A model generated the notes under the pieces. The model did not search any database. It worked only from the letters and a program-made list of their open reading frames with translations, and had not been told where the DNA came from. Source: Mactromeris polynyma (Eukaryota > Mollusca > Bivalvia > Venerida > Mactridae). From it: 64,000 bases of DNA. The translations under genes were made by a program, and so were the position numbers. This document shows, piece by piece, positions 25,433 through 38,118 of this stretch. The first letter of the stretch is position 1. The number at the start of each line of letters is the position of its first letter. The stretch is from NCBI GenBank assembly GCA_032209605.1, contig JASFXZ010000010.1, positions 10,685,385-10,749,384 of the forward strand. The letters run 5' to 3'.

Positions 25433-28400
25433 TCAATAGCCTCGTTCCAAATCAATTTCATTCAAGAGTTCTTTCCCTTCACAATATCGTCTGTAATTCT
25501 CCACAAATACGTCTACATAGTTTTGAACATTCTGAAAGAGTATAAAAATAAAATACTTGTGTCAATATTAAACAAACCATTTGATTTCAGTAAATTTCAG
25601 CCTTCGACTCAAGCATACATGTATATCCTTTAGTCTACTTGGTTTGATTCTGAAAACAAATTTGGATTTTGGAATTTGTCAATAGTTACAATAAACCAAA
25701 ACAGGTGTATGTTCTTTCTCTGATAATGATGGGTCCAGTTTTGGAGAAGAGTGTCAACTACACTAATAGGGGTTTTGAGTGCCACTTATAGGAATTTTGA
25801 GTGTCATTCACTTAAAGGGATTTTGAGTGTCACTTATGGGGATTTTGAGTGTCACTCACTAATAAGGATTTTGATTGTCACTAATAGGAATTTTGAGTGT
25901 CACTTATGGGAAGTTCGAGTGTCATTCACTAATAGGGATTTTGAGTAACAAACACTAATAGGGATTTTGAGTGTCGCCCACAACATACCGTGTCATCGGT
26001 GCTGTATCCAGCTATATGAGGAGTGATGTAGACGTTTGATAATTTCCACAATGGACTGGTCTCGTGTAATGGCTCTTGTTCTACAACATCCAGTACAGCT
26101 CCACCTATCCACTCTTCTCTGAAAATAAGATTCCAGAATATAGTCAGGGCTCTAGAAATCCTCTAGCACGATTACTAGTAATCTGATGCTGAATCTGGCT
26201 ACCAACAGTTGAGTTGAAGTTATTCCAAGACAAGTCTGTTTTAAAAGCTGACCAACAATTCAAAACTTAGAATCCCACAAACACAGACATGTGATTATTA
26301 ATTTTAGATTGTGTAGCTATCATTGTGTATGTTTATGAGTTAGTAAATTGACTGATATTCTCGGACAACTAGCTTCCTATGTCGGACAAGTCAAATTTTA
26401 CATTTCCATTAGTATCTTTGAAAAAAATCTAGAGCCCTGATTGTAGTAACACTAAATTCATGAGTTAAGTAAAATATATTAATATAGTAGAATGATTCGA
26501 TTTACTCAAGATGGTTGAAATTATAGTTATCATGTTGTAATGACTAGCAGGGCACTTGTTTCTCTCCCCCTCTCCCAATCAGTGGAATACACAAGTCTGT
26601 TACAAACATTTGAAAACTGACATTAATGTTGCTTACTCTATAGCTTTGGTAATTGTTGCTTCATTGATGACGTCACCTCTATCACAGCTAATTAAAACTG
26701 GTTTCTGAAATGGGATTATATATTTGAAGATGTATTTACATGTATTTTATATTGATTGGCATAAAATCATCAGTAGTAGCCTTTATGCTGCTGTTACAAC
26801 TATAGGAATATGCAAACTACTGCAAGTATGACATTATAGAGCTCATTACAACCTGTCGAAAGCAAATCCCTTTCTTATTCTGGTTCCCTGCCTCATTATC
26901 GTAATAGTATTGATTATTACGATAATGAGGCAGGGAACCAGAATACTCCCCTTTTGGGAGGCAAAAGTTGACTGTTGTTGGTCTAGAGAGGTTGAAAAAT
27001 CTTACTCCAGGCAAAATTGATACTATCGTTGAAGAGAGGTTGTTGTTTAAGAGAGGGCTGTGCTTGAGGGGTTGCACCGTATTACTCAAACTGTCACTGA
27101 CCATGAAACCAATGTAAGGAGGTAGGCAGACAGATGGTACAGTCATTCACAGCAGAGACTGTTCTAAAACAATTATTGTGTTGTGCCTCGAATTAATACG
27201 TGTATATTGATTAGCCACACAACCATGTACATGTACTTTAAAACATTTGTCTCCAGCGAACGTAAATAATTACTAAATTTGGTATACCTTGTCCGTGCAT
27301 ATTTTAAGTACTTCTCCGGACAGCAGACCACGTGTTTCTGGTGTGCTGGGTAAACAACAACAAATATAATCACATGTCGCTATAACCTCTCCGAGTTGTT
27401 TGATGGTACTAAAATAACAAATAAACAAAGCAATAAACGGGCAGATAAAGTCTACAAAATTACTACAACAATTGGCGTTTATTTCATAATAGTATCACGG
27501 ACCTATGTATATAGGTCCGTGATAGTATGCATAATATTATCGATTTTTATCGAAACATTTGGCGTTCTACGAAGTATCAACAATAAATGCATTCAATTTG
27601 CTTACTTTTAACAACATGCATATTTTTCGTATCAAAGCTGGGACAATTATGTTGTACCCTTGTCCTAGTTCAAAGTTAAGGAAGTCGATCATTACATATT
27701 TATAAAGAACATATACATAAAAGTTTGATACAAGATTACTTCTTCGATAAAACAAAGCAAGTTTAGCAAGCTCGAAACCAGTTTAATGGACTTGTCATGA
27801 GTAAACATAATATTGACCCACCTATATGTGTCAACAAACTCCGACCTTTGACCTTGTTCACACTCTGACCTTGTGACACCGTGTACAGTCATTTCAAATT
27901 CTTTACATCGTTTTGAAACTAGAATATGTAAAACTTGTTTTACATTTGCGCCAAGCATTTGATTACAAATTACATTCTTAGCTTTACCCATAATCATATT
28001 TAAGTCATTCGGCGCAGTCGTACTAACATGGTTTTGCTATTTAATTGCATATCAGTGTTGTGTAAACCAATCAAATATTACGTTAACCACCTGACCAAGG
28101 CAATTTCTCTTCAACCGAACAACGTTTGTAACCTTGAAGCGGATTGGTTAACCTTTCGATGAGGGGTAAGTACCCCTACCGAAATCCACTGAATTTCGCA
28201 GAATTTACCGTAATCCTTTTTGGATCTGGAGTGACCAGCAATCGTAACATCTCGACATTCGCACAACAAATCTTAACCTTCAAATTGAAAAGACGTCAAT
28301 CAGGTGTTCGTTGAAATTCAGTTAGTTTCAGTTATCCATTATAATAAAGTACATGTATCACGAATCAAGGATTAATAGCCATGCAGGCGCTGTGATGTAA

Positions 28401-31384
28401 TATTTAGGACGCAGAGTTTCCATCGAAGGCTTCCGGTTCAATCCTTGAAATAACCGACAAAAACAAACGCCACTTTGTAAGGAAATAGAATTTTACCATC
28501 CAAAAGAAAAGAAAAGGCAGATCAATACAATTCGTCAACAGATTAAATTGATGCATATATATGGGGAGAATCTTTTTTATATGAACCAAAATCAGACAAT
28601 TTTAATTTGAGTGTTCCGCGATCATTTCAACAATGCATTCGCACTTATCAATGTTTTGGTCAAGGGGTTGGATACTTGGGACTTAAGACAGAAGACGTTT
28701 CCGACAGGTGGGACTTTTACACTTTAGAATTAATCCAGATCCCGGAAAGTAGACTTTGGCCGGATTTTTTAATAGATCCCGAAAGTGGGGAATTAACATT
28801 AGACACCAAAAAGACATATCTAATTCACCTGAATCAGCCTGTCCTTACAGGAGCAAACTATTGATAGATACATAAACAAGGGTTCGGTTGTCCGTACTTA
28901 CCTTCTTTTCCAAGTTGGCCCACACCCAGTATACAAATTGTTAGATTAGAAATAAGGCGTGGCTGGGACTGATGTAACAACTTCCTGAAATAAAATCAAT
29001 ATTAAAAGTTAGATTGATTATGTTTATCATTATTTGCAGTCCAAATTTATATTAAAATACTGTCGTTTATTTCAAAATAGCAATGATGCTTCAGTTTAGT
29101 CATTAATTGTATCGTTAAATAATGTATGACATACCCTTCATGTTTAAGGGAATAGGACCGGGGCCCTCTGAGGGGGGTTTAGATTTCTCATTATTTAGTT
29201 AGAATAAGGTAGAATAATAAAAATTGGTCCATGAGAACACAATCTTATTAATGAGGCGGTCATAATTTTGAGATAGTCTTAAGTGTTGTTTCACTGTATT
29301 AGGTGTGTGCTCACCTTGCCCAAGTTTTCTGTTTTTGATGATCATGTAACATAAACACTTTCCTCTCTAATGCTAGTATAAACGATATCACATATTCTCC
29401 AACCAATCCACCATTGGCATTCACACGTGTTATTCGAAATTGTGGTTTCTATTTGTACCGGATAAAAAATAACACATTTCATTGGAAAAATATCAAAATA
29501 CACAAGGAAAATAATATCAACCGAGGTGCTAGCCAGGAATCATATTTGTTTTATTATACCGAACGCAATATTAAAATCGAAAAAAATCAAATTGATCAGA
29601 AATCGTAAAGAATTCATCCCTGGTTTGTTCAATGGACACTTTCATTAGCTTATACGTGTACTAAGCACTGAATGAAAGCACCAACTGAATGTTTGAAAGT
29701 GTTCCCAAACAAAATTGGAATAATACAGATTCTAGTTATAGATACCAGAAGAAAGAAACAAACAAACGAACGAACCAAACACTGAAGTAATATGGACAAC
29801 AACACGGGCTGATCTTAGCATATGACTAAGTCATAGAGATGATCTATGAAATAGTTTTGAGGATTTTTTAAAGAACACTTACTTCTTCTTTGTTTAGTTT
29901 CTTAAGTACAGGATCAACACCTGCTCCCTTCAGCTGAAGCCACTTCAGTTTGTTATACTCATGTAAATCTTTCAGTAGTGTAGAATCACAAAATATTATT
30001 TCTGCATTCTGTTTAATCACAGGAACATCATCATTGTCGATTGTAGCTAAAACAGATTTTATATCAAGTTATGAATTACTCAGAATATGATTATTTGATT
30101 CTGCTTGGAAATTTTTTATTTCAGAACAAGTTTAAGTATATTTCATATATTACCAGTCAGTACGTATGCGCTTGGGAGATACAATTACTGGTCAAACCAA
30201 AGATACTAGACACAATTCATATTGTCAGTTTATGTTAGGAAAATAGTGCCTTTAATGTAAATATGTGATGTTTTTAAATGTCATTCGCGATTTTGAGTTG
30301 CAATCGACGGAAAAATCTCTCGTTGAAAACTACATTGGTTAATTTTGGAGATTTTTTTCGTGATTTTATTCGGCGTTGTGGAGTTGTATGTGGGATTTCA
30401 ATCATATAAAGTGTTGTTTAGATAAAACATTTCTCTCGCCTACTGAACAAAAATTATAGTGATTTCTTCGTTAGATTTTTTTTATACCACAACATGCATG
30501 TTTAACTCGTCTCTTACGACTCCTCATTGTTTACTTTTGCTTTCTTGACTATATCATAGGCCTGCATGTTTAAGATTATTGAAATGACAGTCTGTGTCGA
30601 GTACCTGTGGGTCGAACGATCTCGCCCACCATTTTATATTTAGTAATATTCAACACTGTATCATAACAAAAATGATCTTAATCGATTAGCGTGATTTTGA
30701 CACATTTACATTGACATTTTTATGGTTGAATTTGTTTGAATCATAAACGTCTCAGTATGCTAGTACACTTAACAGTATTCAAAATAAATAAAAGATGTAT
30801 CGAGAAACATTTGTGAAATAGTGCTGACGGGTTAGAAATTGTGCGCAGTATAGTTCATATTATATAATATACATGTAGGCCTACTACTACTTGAGCATTG
30901 TCTTTTAGTTGAATCTCGGATTTAAATCTGTTATAATTTAGCGTCGTTTGACCCAAAACGCAAGTTGTAGAAGTTGTTTCCCCTTGTGTACCGCGGAATT
31001 TCGGCAACCATTTGTAATTCAACAGTAGAATCTTTACTGTTTTTAATATCAACTAACGTTATACATGGACTATTTCTAGTTCACTTACATGACAGAGAAT
31101 AGGTTAAAGACAACACTCAACATAAAATGTTGAAAGTTTCAACTCGTTCAGAAGTCAAATCGTAAGTATCATGAGATTCGGGTTCCCATCATAATCTGAA
31201 GCAAATTAAGTATTGCATTTTCATATCATCCAGATTGCTTTATCTATAACGTTAACTTACATTTGTCTTTAGTACGGAAAGGGATCACTTTAACATCCGG
31301 TAAAGAACGCTTCAATTTTTCTGCAAGATTGGGAAAATAATGACTCCCGACGTATACATCCGGTCTTGTGTTTGCAGACGACAT
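25433..31384 (-). CDS. D-isomer-specific 2-hydroxyacid dehydrogenase, copy 2
   Basis: Nine exons with exactly the same lengths as copy 1: 31384-31261, 30046-29883, 29448-29315, 28984-28902, 27918-27822, 27408-27288, 26704-26637, 26118-25989, 25531-25433. All phases join to 339 aa plus stop. The motifs are kept: the glycine loop starting [13 protein letters not shown] with the catalytic Arg, EQEPL with the catalytic Glu, ITPHIAG with the catalytic His. Few residues differ (for example VSKRCKEF for VAKRCKEF and TIDNDDVP for TIDEDDVP), so the copy looks functional and recent. Introns carry insertions absent from copy 1: two short hairpins (26876-26945, 27493-27524) and a SINE-like insert (28388-28851). 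It diverges from questin-oxidase-like gene 2, as in block 1. Confidence 0.87.
25756..25975. repeat. Intronic minisatellite, copy 2
   Basis: Same 22-bp core (CACTAATAGGGATTTTGAGT) as 5461-5822 but with fewer units and a different order. The array has changed since the block duplicated. Confidence 0.85.
26876..26945. repeat. Perfect 31-bp hairpin insertion
   Basis: Arms 26876-26906 and 26915-26945 are exact reverse complements around an 8-base loop (GTATTGAT). Copy 1 has plain unique sequence at this place (about 6718-6730), so the palindrome was gained in copy 2. Confidence 0.9.
27493..27524. repeat. Perfect 14-bp hairpin insertion
   Basis: TATCACGGACCTAT and its reverse complement flank the 4-base loop GTAT. 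Copy 1 reads straight through (CATAATAGTATGCATG near 7190-7206), so this too is a gain in copy 2. Confidence 0.85.
28388..28851 (+). mobile_element. SINE-like insertion with 4-bp target duplication
   Basis: Compared with copy 1 (CATGCAGGAGCAAACT near 8031), copy 2 has 464 extra bases between CAGG (28384-28387) and a second CAGG (28848-28851). The head looks like a tRNA-derived SINE promoter: GATGTAATATTTAGGACG fits an A box and CCGGTTCAATCC fits a B box. The rest is not a typical SINE body and contains an open frame (28547-28863). The insert lies in intron 4 of dehydrogenase copy 2. Confidence 0.6.
28547..28863 (+). other. Unidentified protein-like open frame inside the insert
   Basis: About 105 open codons run almost to the end of the insert, with a composition more protein-like than surrounding intron frames (segments SFQQCIRTYQCFGQGVGYLG and ESRLWPDFLIDPESGELTL). 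There is no ATG in a good position at the beginning. I do not recognise the family. It may be a captured exon or a piece of a retroelement; chance is not excluded. Confidence 0.3.
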
Positions 31385-32272
31385 TTTGATAAAGTAGCTT
31401 AACACAAAAAATGATGCTAAATCTTGTTAACGATCAAAACTCATTGCATCTTAGGCGACAATTTTCGGTTACATTGACAATAACTCGTTTTAGATGCACT
31501 AGAATAATATTAAATCCTCAAGTCACGAACTTTGTTCAATGTGATACGACAAAGTCATATATTGTAATGTTTAACAATGCAATCTTTAAGTACAAGTACA
31601 TTAAATGTGCGAGCATGTATATTAAGGATGATAAATGAATTCATCCACAGGTTAAACTATTTAAACGATGTCTATAACCTTATTTGGACACATAAGTATG
31701 CATTGCCTCAGCATAACTATATTCCTGTGTACCACTTAAACTTTATACACACTGTTCATAGATAAAACATAATTTACCCAAACTGTAATGAACAGTAGCT
31801 ACATACAATGTACTTCAAACCTTACCTTATCAATATACATACTTGGTGTACTTTACAAATGTAACCGACAAAGATTTTAAAGACGTTATAGACATATAAA
31901 AGCGAAACTAGTCTATCTAGATGTAAATAAAAGAGCAGATAAATTGGTTGTTGATTTCGCCCCTCGATATGATACACAAAACAATCCATCTATGAACTTA
32001 TTGACGATCTGGGACATAAGAAGGGGTGTTAAATGAGGACATACAGACGACCGTGATTGGTGGTCAGGAGCAGACAAATGATTTGAAACTTAAAGTAACA
32101 TTTTAGATGTACAAATTTTACGTCCAACGGTATTAACTAGGAACATCGAAGTAAATGGTATGGATTAAAACGTGAGCCTCGTAAGACGAAAATTATCAGT
32201 CTTCGTTTGCTGAAAATGAAATATCTATTTTGTTACTTTCCGCTAGCAAATACCACATGGGAATGTGTATAA

Positions 32273-32819
32273 GGGCGAATTTGTTTGTACCAAACCGGTT
32301 TGAATCCAAAAATGGTTTGTCAAACCTTTCATTTGTTTTAACTAACTGGTTTCAAACTAAAACAAGTTTCTGTATTTGTTAATAACAAATCCTAAACTGG
32401 TTAATCAAACTGACCGAATACCGCCAAGTGTGGTTTGTCTGGTTTGATTTATCCGAATAATCGTATACTAGTTAAGCAAAATGGTGGACTGATTTTATGG
32501 CGGGTGACCGTGCCACTCATATGTGGGGCAATGTTTAAAAATAAATGTTTCTTTACTACATGGGAACCTGGCTTTAAAATTGTCCACTCTGTAACGTTGC
32601 AAAACAGACGTTTGAAAGTTCTTAACTCTGATTTTCTTATCACGCACCAATCTGTCTGCAATCTCGCACAATCAAAATCACGTGGGCCATTTTTCATTGA
32701 CTAAACCATCTGTTTGTTTGCAGACCAATCTTAATCTTAACTGGTTTAAGTTGTTCAACCAAACTACAACAAAACTGAAACCTCAAACCTGAACCAGGTT
32801 TTGCAAAACAAATTCGCCC
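32273..32819. mobile_element. PIF/Harbinger-like MITE (547 bp)
   Basis: Terminal inverted repeats GGGCGAATTTGTTT (14 bp perfect, about 26 bp imperfect) lie between TAA target duplications (32270-32272 and 32820-32822). A 3-bp TWA target duplication is the mark of PIF/Harbinger elements. The empty site is seen in unit 3 (GTGTATAAGACGC near 36865). The interior repeats AAACTGGTTT-like words in both orientations and has no transposase. Confidence 0.8.
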
Positions 32820-33950
32820 TAAGACGCATACACGTGACCTTTAACTTACACTCGGAACACTTCTAACATTTATTCCAATAAATATACAGAACTGACCGAG
32901 GAGTTCCTAAAATAATGTAGAACAATTTCGATCTCAGGCTACTTGTCGATCAGGTTATATCAAAACGTGTGGGATTTAAATATACTTATAAATACTCGTG
33001 TATGTTGTTTGTTTACATAATATCTCTTATCATTTATAGAAAGCCTCGACCAGAACATCGCTCCCTACTTTGTCCGAAAAGTAAACCGCCACCCATTTCT
33101 TCAAACGTCATAGGTCATTAACCTAAAGTAAATAAACTCAAAGATATTTTGATCAAACAGTGGATAACCCAGTTTAGATGCGGTTTGTCACTTCACTAAA
33201 GGTAAGTCGTTTTTTGTTCTTTTAAATGATTTACATATTTTAAAGATGTATCTGGTCCGTCTGAATGTAAAATATTTATGCAGGATTCATTCAGTGGTGT
33301 TGCTGCATTGGCATCTTTAATACGATTGCAACGTATTACCGATGAATTATATGTTGCACACGGACAAAAAAATTATACCCTCTTCCCACTTATAAAATTA
33401 GTTTTTTGTAAAACTTATTTTTTCGACAAATACAGAGTACGTATACATTATTGGTAAACTCTTTGATAATGTAAATGTTATTAATGTTTTAGTATGAAAT
33501 GTATTTTTCACATTTTGTGGGTAAAATGAACAAGAATTGAGCATAATATAACCATAACTTGTAGATCTACATGCGTATAATGATCTGCATATATCCGTAC
33601 ACATATGAATGTACACAGGCTTCATGATTATTCATGCAGTTGGTGGAGGTATGTACACACATCTATAGCTTATTGTTCTGTATTTATGTTGATGTGTGTA
33701 AAACTGAGTCGTACTAGTTAGAGCATGGAATTAACACACGGGTGCAATTGCCTGTGATGTAACGTTCTCAATCTGATTTAGTTAGTGTCAAAATACTTTG
33801 AAATTATTATATAATTACGTTCTTATTCTGCAATTAATAATGTCTAAATACTTCAAAATTGCTATGAAATTTGTGAACACACGTTGAATTTAATTACTGT
33901 ATTAAAGTGAAGACATGCTGAATTTATAGTAATTGAGGCTCTGTTTGCTT

Positions 33951-34038
33951 ATTGTAGATATCAATCCGTGGATATTTAAGAATTCGACATCAGAAGTTAC
34001 TTATACCGGTAATACAAGATTTCTACAGACATCTAACC
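33951..34038 (+). promoter_or_regulatory. Conserved leader of gene copy 2
   Basis: Nearly identical to 12321-12408, with the same TATA-like GATATTTAAG and AACCATGGC start context. Confidence 0.4.
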
Positions 34039-35196
34039 ATGGCTGATTCAACCGTGGACATTCACGGAATTTTACGTAAAAATTCTACGGACAAATATTT
34101 CATAGAATATAACGGATTTCGCTCCAACCACCTTGCCCATGGTGTTATTGCTTTAAGCAGACTTGGGATGTCACGTGATAGAATTGAACATTTCGTAAGT
34201 ACGTACAAGAGTCGTCTCGAACCGGTAACCAATGACCTGGCTGACACGAGACCACCTCAAGAATTAAAAGGCGAACGTGTCTCATTTTATTCTATCCTGA
34301 AGCATTACGAAAGTTTACTACAAGATAAATATGACAATAATATCGATGACTTAATCAGAAATGAGTACCCGAAAGTATCCGAAGGGCTTGGGAGTTCTGC
34401 ATTGCACGGAACTATTCACCTCGGTTACGCCTACTCGGTGAAAAATGTTAGAACAGTTCTTGAAGGACTCGCCTACACATTCCATTCGTTCCGACCTATC
34501 AGTACGTCTCGTGGAGCACAAGAACTCGCGAGATTTGGTCATGGAAACGTTGAAATCACAGATGTGCTGACAAAATTGCAGGGTAATGCACCTTTACAAC
34601 AGCAGATGTATGAATGCATTAAAGAGGAAAGGTGGAAACCACTGAACATAGGCAAATTCCAGATAGCTGTGACTTATTTAACTGCTGATCACGCTGACCT
34701 AGTTACCGACCTCGATTTGTCTGTTAAGTTTGATTCAAACTCGTTTTTGGAAGATGGTTCACTTGATCCAGTCCGATGCATGCGCCAAGTTGTTCACTGG
34801 GCTGTACTTGTCTACGCTTTAACCAGTACCAGAAACAACTTCTTCTTCTTACACGGTGTAACCTGTGCTTGGAGTCTCAAAGAAATTATCCCGTTATTGA
34901 AGAAGGATGACGGTGTCAAGGTCATTCGAGAATTTCTGACTGTAGTTCTTTCAGTGTATGTTTCCCAGGGCTGTCCAGAGTTAAATATTCCAGCTCTTAC
35001 TGGTGAATTTGACGAAAATGATTGGTCTGCATTGGTAAAGAAAGCTACAGATGTTGATCGTGATGAGCACTGTTACAAGCTTGTACAAGTGTGCCAAGAG
35101 ATGGTGAAAGATGCGTGCGCATTTGGTGAGAATCCCAATGTGTATATGCAAGCTGCCAAGTCGGTGCTGGAAAATGAATTTATCTACCTTCCTTGA
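34039..35196 (+). CDS. Questin oxidase-like protein, copy 2
   Basis: Intronless frame of 385 codons plus TGA, ending IYLP. All family blocks are present: KYFIEYNGF, SNHLAHGVIALSRLG, ALHGTIHLG, EGLAYTFHSF and LHGVTCAW. Two differences fall in or near conserved blocks: HLGYAYSV where copies 1 and 3 have HLGYGYSV, and FRSNH where they have FLSNH. There is no frame break. It diverges from dehydrogenase copy 2 and is followed 134 bp after its stop by a Tc1-like element marking the end of its tandem unit. The polyadenylation hexamers of copy 1 are not conserved. Confidence 0.84.
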   Translation: MADSTVDIHGILRKNSTDKYFIEYNGFRSNHLAHGVIALSRLGMSRDRIEHFVSTYKSRLEPVTNDLADTRPPQELKGERVSFYSILKHYESLLQDKYDNNIDDLIRNEYPKVSEGLGSSALHGTIHLGYAYSVKNVRTVLEGLAYTFHSFRPISTSRGAQELARFGHGNVEITDVLTKLQGNAPLQQQMYECIKEERWKPLNIGKFQIAVTYLTADHADLVTDLDLSVKFDSNSFLEDGSLDPVRCMRQVVHWAVLVYALTSTRNNFFFLHGVTCAWSLKEIIPLLKKDDGVKVIREFLTVVLSVYVSQGCPELNIPALTGEFDENDWSALVKKATDVDRDEHCYKLVQVCQEMVKDACAFGENPNVYMQAAKSVLENEFIYLP

Positions 35197-35330
35197 CATT
35201 TTCAGGCGCAAGTGAAGTCCTCTATACCGTATAAGGAAATAATGTAAGGAGAAACAGGACTGTCGAACTGGATCAAAACAACATTTTAGTTGGTTCCTGG
35301 AACCTTTCTAGCTAGTGTTGCTTAAAACTA

Positions 35331-36814
35331 AACTGACACGAAAAAGAAACGCAACAAACATATTTCCCCACCATTTTGTTTCTAGAGCAAATATCAATGC
35401 TATATTCATATACATGTATGCTACACGATATACCTTCTACGCGCCATCAATTATTTTGCATTCAATACATCACTTCCGGTCATCTAAACAGCGCTGCACA
35501 AAATGCTCGTGCACCTCGTGTTGTCTTACCACGAGGCGAATCGATACAAAACTTGCTGTGTACATTGCCTCATTTATTTACTGTACAAAAGGTATACTCA
35601 ACACGAATTTAATTCTTTAATCAATATGCCAAGGCTAAATTTGGCAGAAAGGAATCAATTTTTGGGAGTTTTAGCCTGTGGAATTTCACAGACTGTGGTA
35701 GCTGGACAATACAATGTTTCAAGATCAACAATTTCGAGGTTAGTTGAACGTGTTAACGTTACAGGAACAGCTGATGACCGTCCACGTTCCGATGCGCCAC
35801 GTGTGACAAGCATACGTCAAGATAATATGATACGTCAACTGCATTTACGTGATAGGTTCGTGACGGCGCAATCCACGTCACATGCTGTGATTGGAAATCG
35901 TGGACGACCAATTCACCGTGACACAGTGATAAATCGTTTGCGTGAACGCGGGATTTACTGCCGTCGTCCAGCTCGATGTCAGGCTCTTACCCGACGTCAT
36001 CGTCAGGAAAGGCAACGCTGGGCTCTAAATAACCGACGACGCCAGTGGGGAACTGTCGTATTTAGCGACAAATCAAGATTTAATCTCCATCACGCTGACG
36101 GGAGGGTCAGAATATACAGACGTCGCAACGAACGTTTTGCAAATAACTGTGTACGTGAAGTTTATCCGTACGGAGGTGGCGGAGTCATGGTATGGGCAGC
36201 TATAAATTCCAACTTCAAGTCCGCCCTTGTTGTTTGTAATGGCAATCTAAACGCGAGACGTTACATTGATCAGATTCTTCGACCTCACGTTGTGCCAATG
36301 TTTCGTCAACGTCAGAGACTAACGTTTATGCATGACAATGCTCGTCCACACACCGCTATAGTGACAAGACAGTTCCTACAACAAAACAATGTCGCCGTGT
36401 TACAATGGCCAGCGCGATCTCCAGATTGCAATCCAATAGAACACATGTGGGACGAACTTGGACGCAGGTTACGTCGACGTCCTCATGCTCATAACAACGT
36501 TAATGAGTTGACTCAGGTTCTTCAACAGGAATAGAACAACATTCCAAGACGTGTTCACAGAAATGTGTGCACTTCCATGGAGCGTAGAGTGCAGGCTGTC
36601 ATACAGAATAATGGTGGTCATACGCGTTATTGACTGTACTGACGTTGACGCGTGGAAAACATGTGATCTCAGACGAAATTATTGTTTTTGATAATGAAAT
36701 TGTTTTCTTTTATGTTTACTTTTGCTAAATACACAAGTTTGTATGGCTAAACATCAATTATGTTATAAATATCGACTGTTACAATACTTGTTGCGTTTCT
36801 TTTTCGTGTCAGTT
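35331..36814 (+). mobile_element. Complete Tc1/mariner element (1484 bp)
   Basis: Perfect 27-bp terminal inverted repeats (35331-35357 and 36788-36814, starting AACTGACACGAAAAAGAAAC) are flanked by TA on both sides (35329-35330, 36815-36816). The element carries one transposase gene in plus orientation. It occupies the exact junction between two tandem copies of the questin-oxidase-like unit. Confidence 0.93.
35626..36633 (+). pseudogene. Tc1-like transposase, one internal stop
   Basis: The frame from the ATG at 35626 reaches its natural end at a TGA (36631-36633), 335 codons, the usual Tc1 length. A TAG at 36532-36534 (codon 303) interrupts it near the C-terminus. N-terminal helix-turn-helix: VAGQYNVSRSTISRLV. 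The catalytic triad is complete: Asp in VVFSDKSRF, Asp in MHDNARPH and, 34 residues later, Glu in NPIEHMW (DD34E). A product ending at the TAG keeps the triad but loses about 32 residues, so activity is doubtful. The frame is also open 41 codons upstream of the ATG, within the element's 5' region. Confidence 0.88.
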
Positions 36815-38030
36815 TATTTTGTTAACTGTCTCGTACTTTCCGCTGGCAAATACCACATGGGAATGTGTATAAGACGCAGACACGTGACCTTTAACTTACA
36901 CTCGGAACACTTCTAACATTCATTCCAATAAATATACACTGACCGAGGAGTTCATAACATAGTGTGGAACAATTTCGATCTCTACTTGTCGATCAGGTTA
37001 TATCAAAACGTGTGGGATTTAAATATACTTATAAATATGTAAAACACAACACTAGCATACGCGCGTATGTTGTTTGTTTACATAATATCTCTTATCATTT
37101 ATACAAAGACTCGACAAAAACATCGCTCCCTACTTTGTCCGAAAAGTAAACCATTCCTATCTTAAAGCCACCCATTTCTTCAAACGTCATAGGTCATTAA
37201 CCTAAAGTAAATAAACACACAGATATTTGATCAAACAGTGAATAACCTAGTTTAGATGTGGTTTGTCACTTCACTAAAGGTAAGTCATTTTTTGTTCTTT
37301 TAAATGATTTACATATTTTGAAGATGTGTCTGGTCCGTCTGAATGTAAAATATGTATACAGGATTCATTCAGTTGTGTTGCTGCATTGGCATCTTTAATA
37401 CGAACGATTGCAACGTATTATTGATGAATTATATGTTGCACACGGACAAAAAAATTATACCCTCTTCCCACTTATAAAATTAGTTTTTTGTAAAACTTAT
37501 TTTTTCGACAAATACTGAGTACGTATACATTATTGGTAAACTCTTTGATAATGTAAATGTTATTAATGTTTTAGTATGAAATGTATTTTTCACATTTTGT
37601 GGGTAAAATGAACAAAAATTGAGCATAATATAACCATAACTTGTAGATCTACATGCGTATAATGATCTGCATATATCCGTACACATATGAATGTACACAG
37701 GCTTCATGATTATTCATGCAGTTAGTGGACGGTTAAGTACACACATCTATAGCTTATTGTTCTGTATTTATGTGGATGTGTGTAAAACTACGTCGTACTA
37801 GTTACTGCATGGAATTAACACACGGGTGTAATTGCCTGTGATGTAACGTTCTTAATCTGATTTAGTTAGTGTCAAAATACTTTGAAATTATTATATAATT
37901 ACGTTCTTATTCTGCACTTAATAATGTCTACATACTTCAAAATTGCTATGAAATTTGTGAACACACGTTGAATTTAATTACTGTAAGTGAAGACATGCTG
38001 AATTTATAGTAATTGAGGCTCTGTTTGCTT

Positions 38031-38118
38031 ATTGTAGATATCAATCCGTGGATATTTAAGAATTCGACATCAGAAGTTACTTATACCGGTAATACAAGAT
38101 TTCTACAGACATCTAACC
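38031..38118 (+). promoter_or_regulatory. Conserved leader of gene copy 3
   Basis: Same sequence as the leaders of copies 1 and 2, including GATATTTAAG and the AACCATGGC context. Confidence 0.4.
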
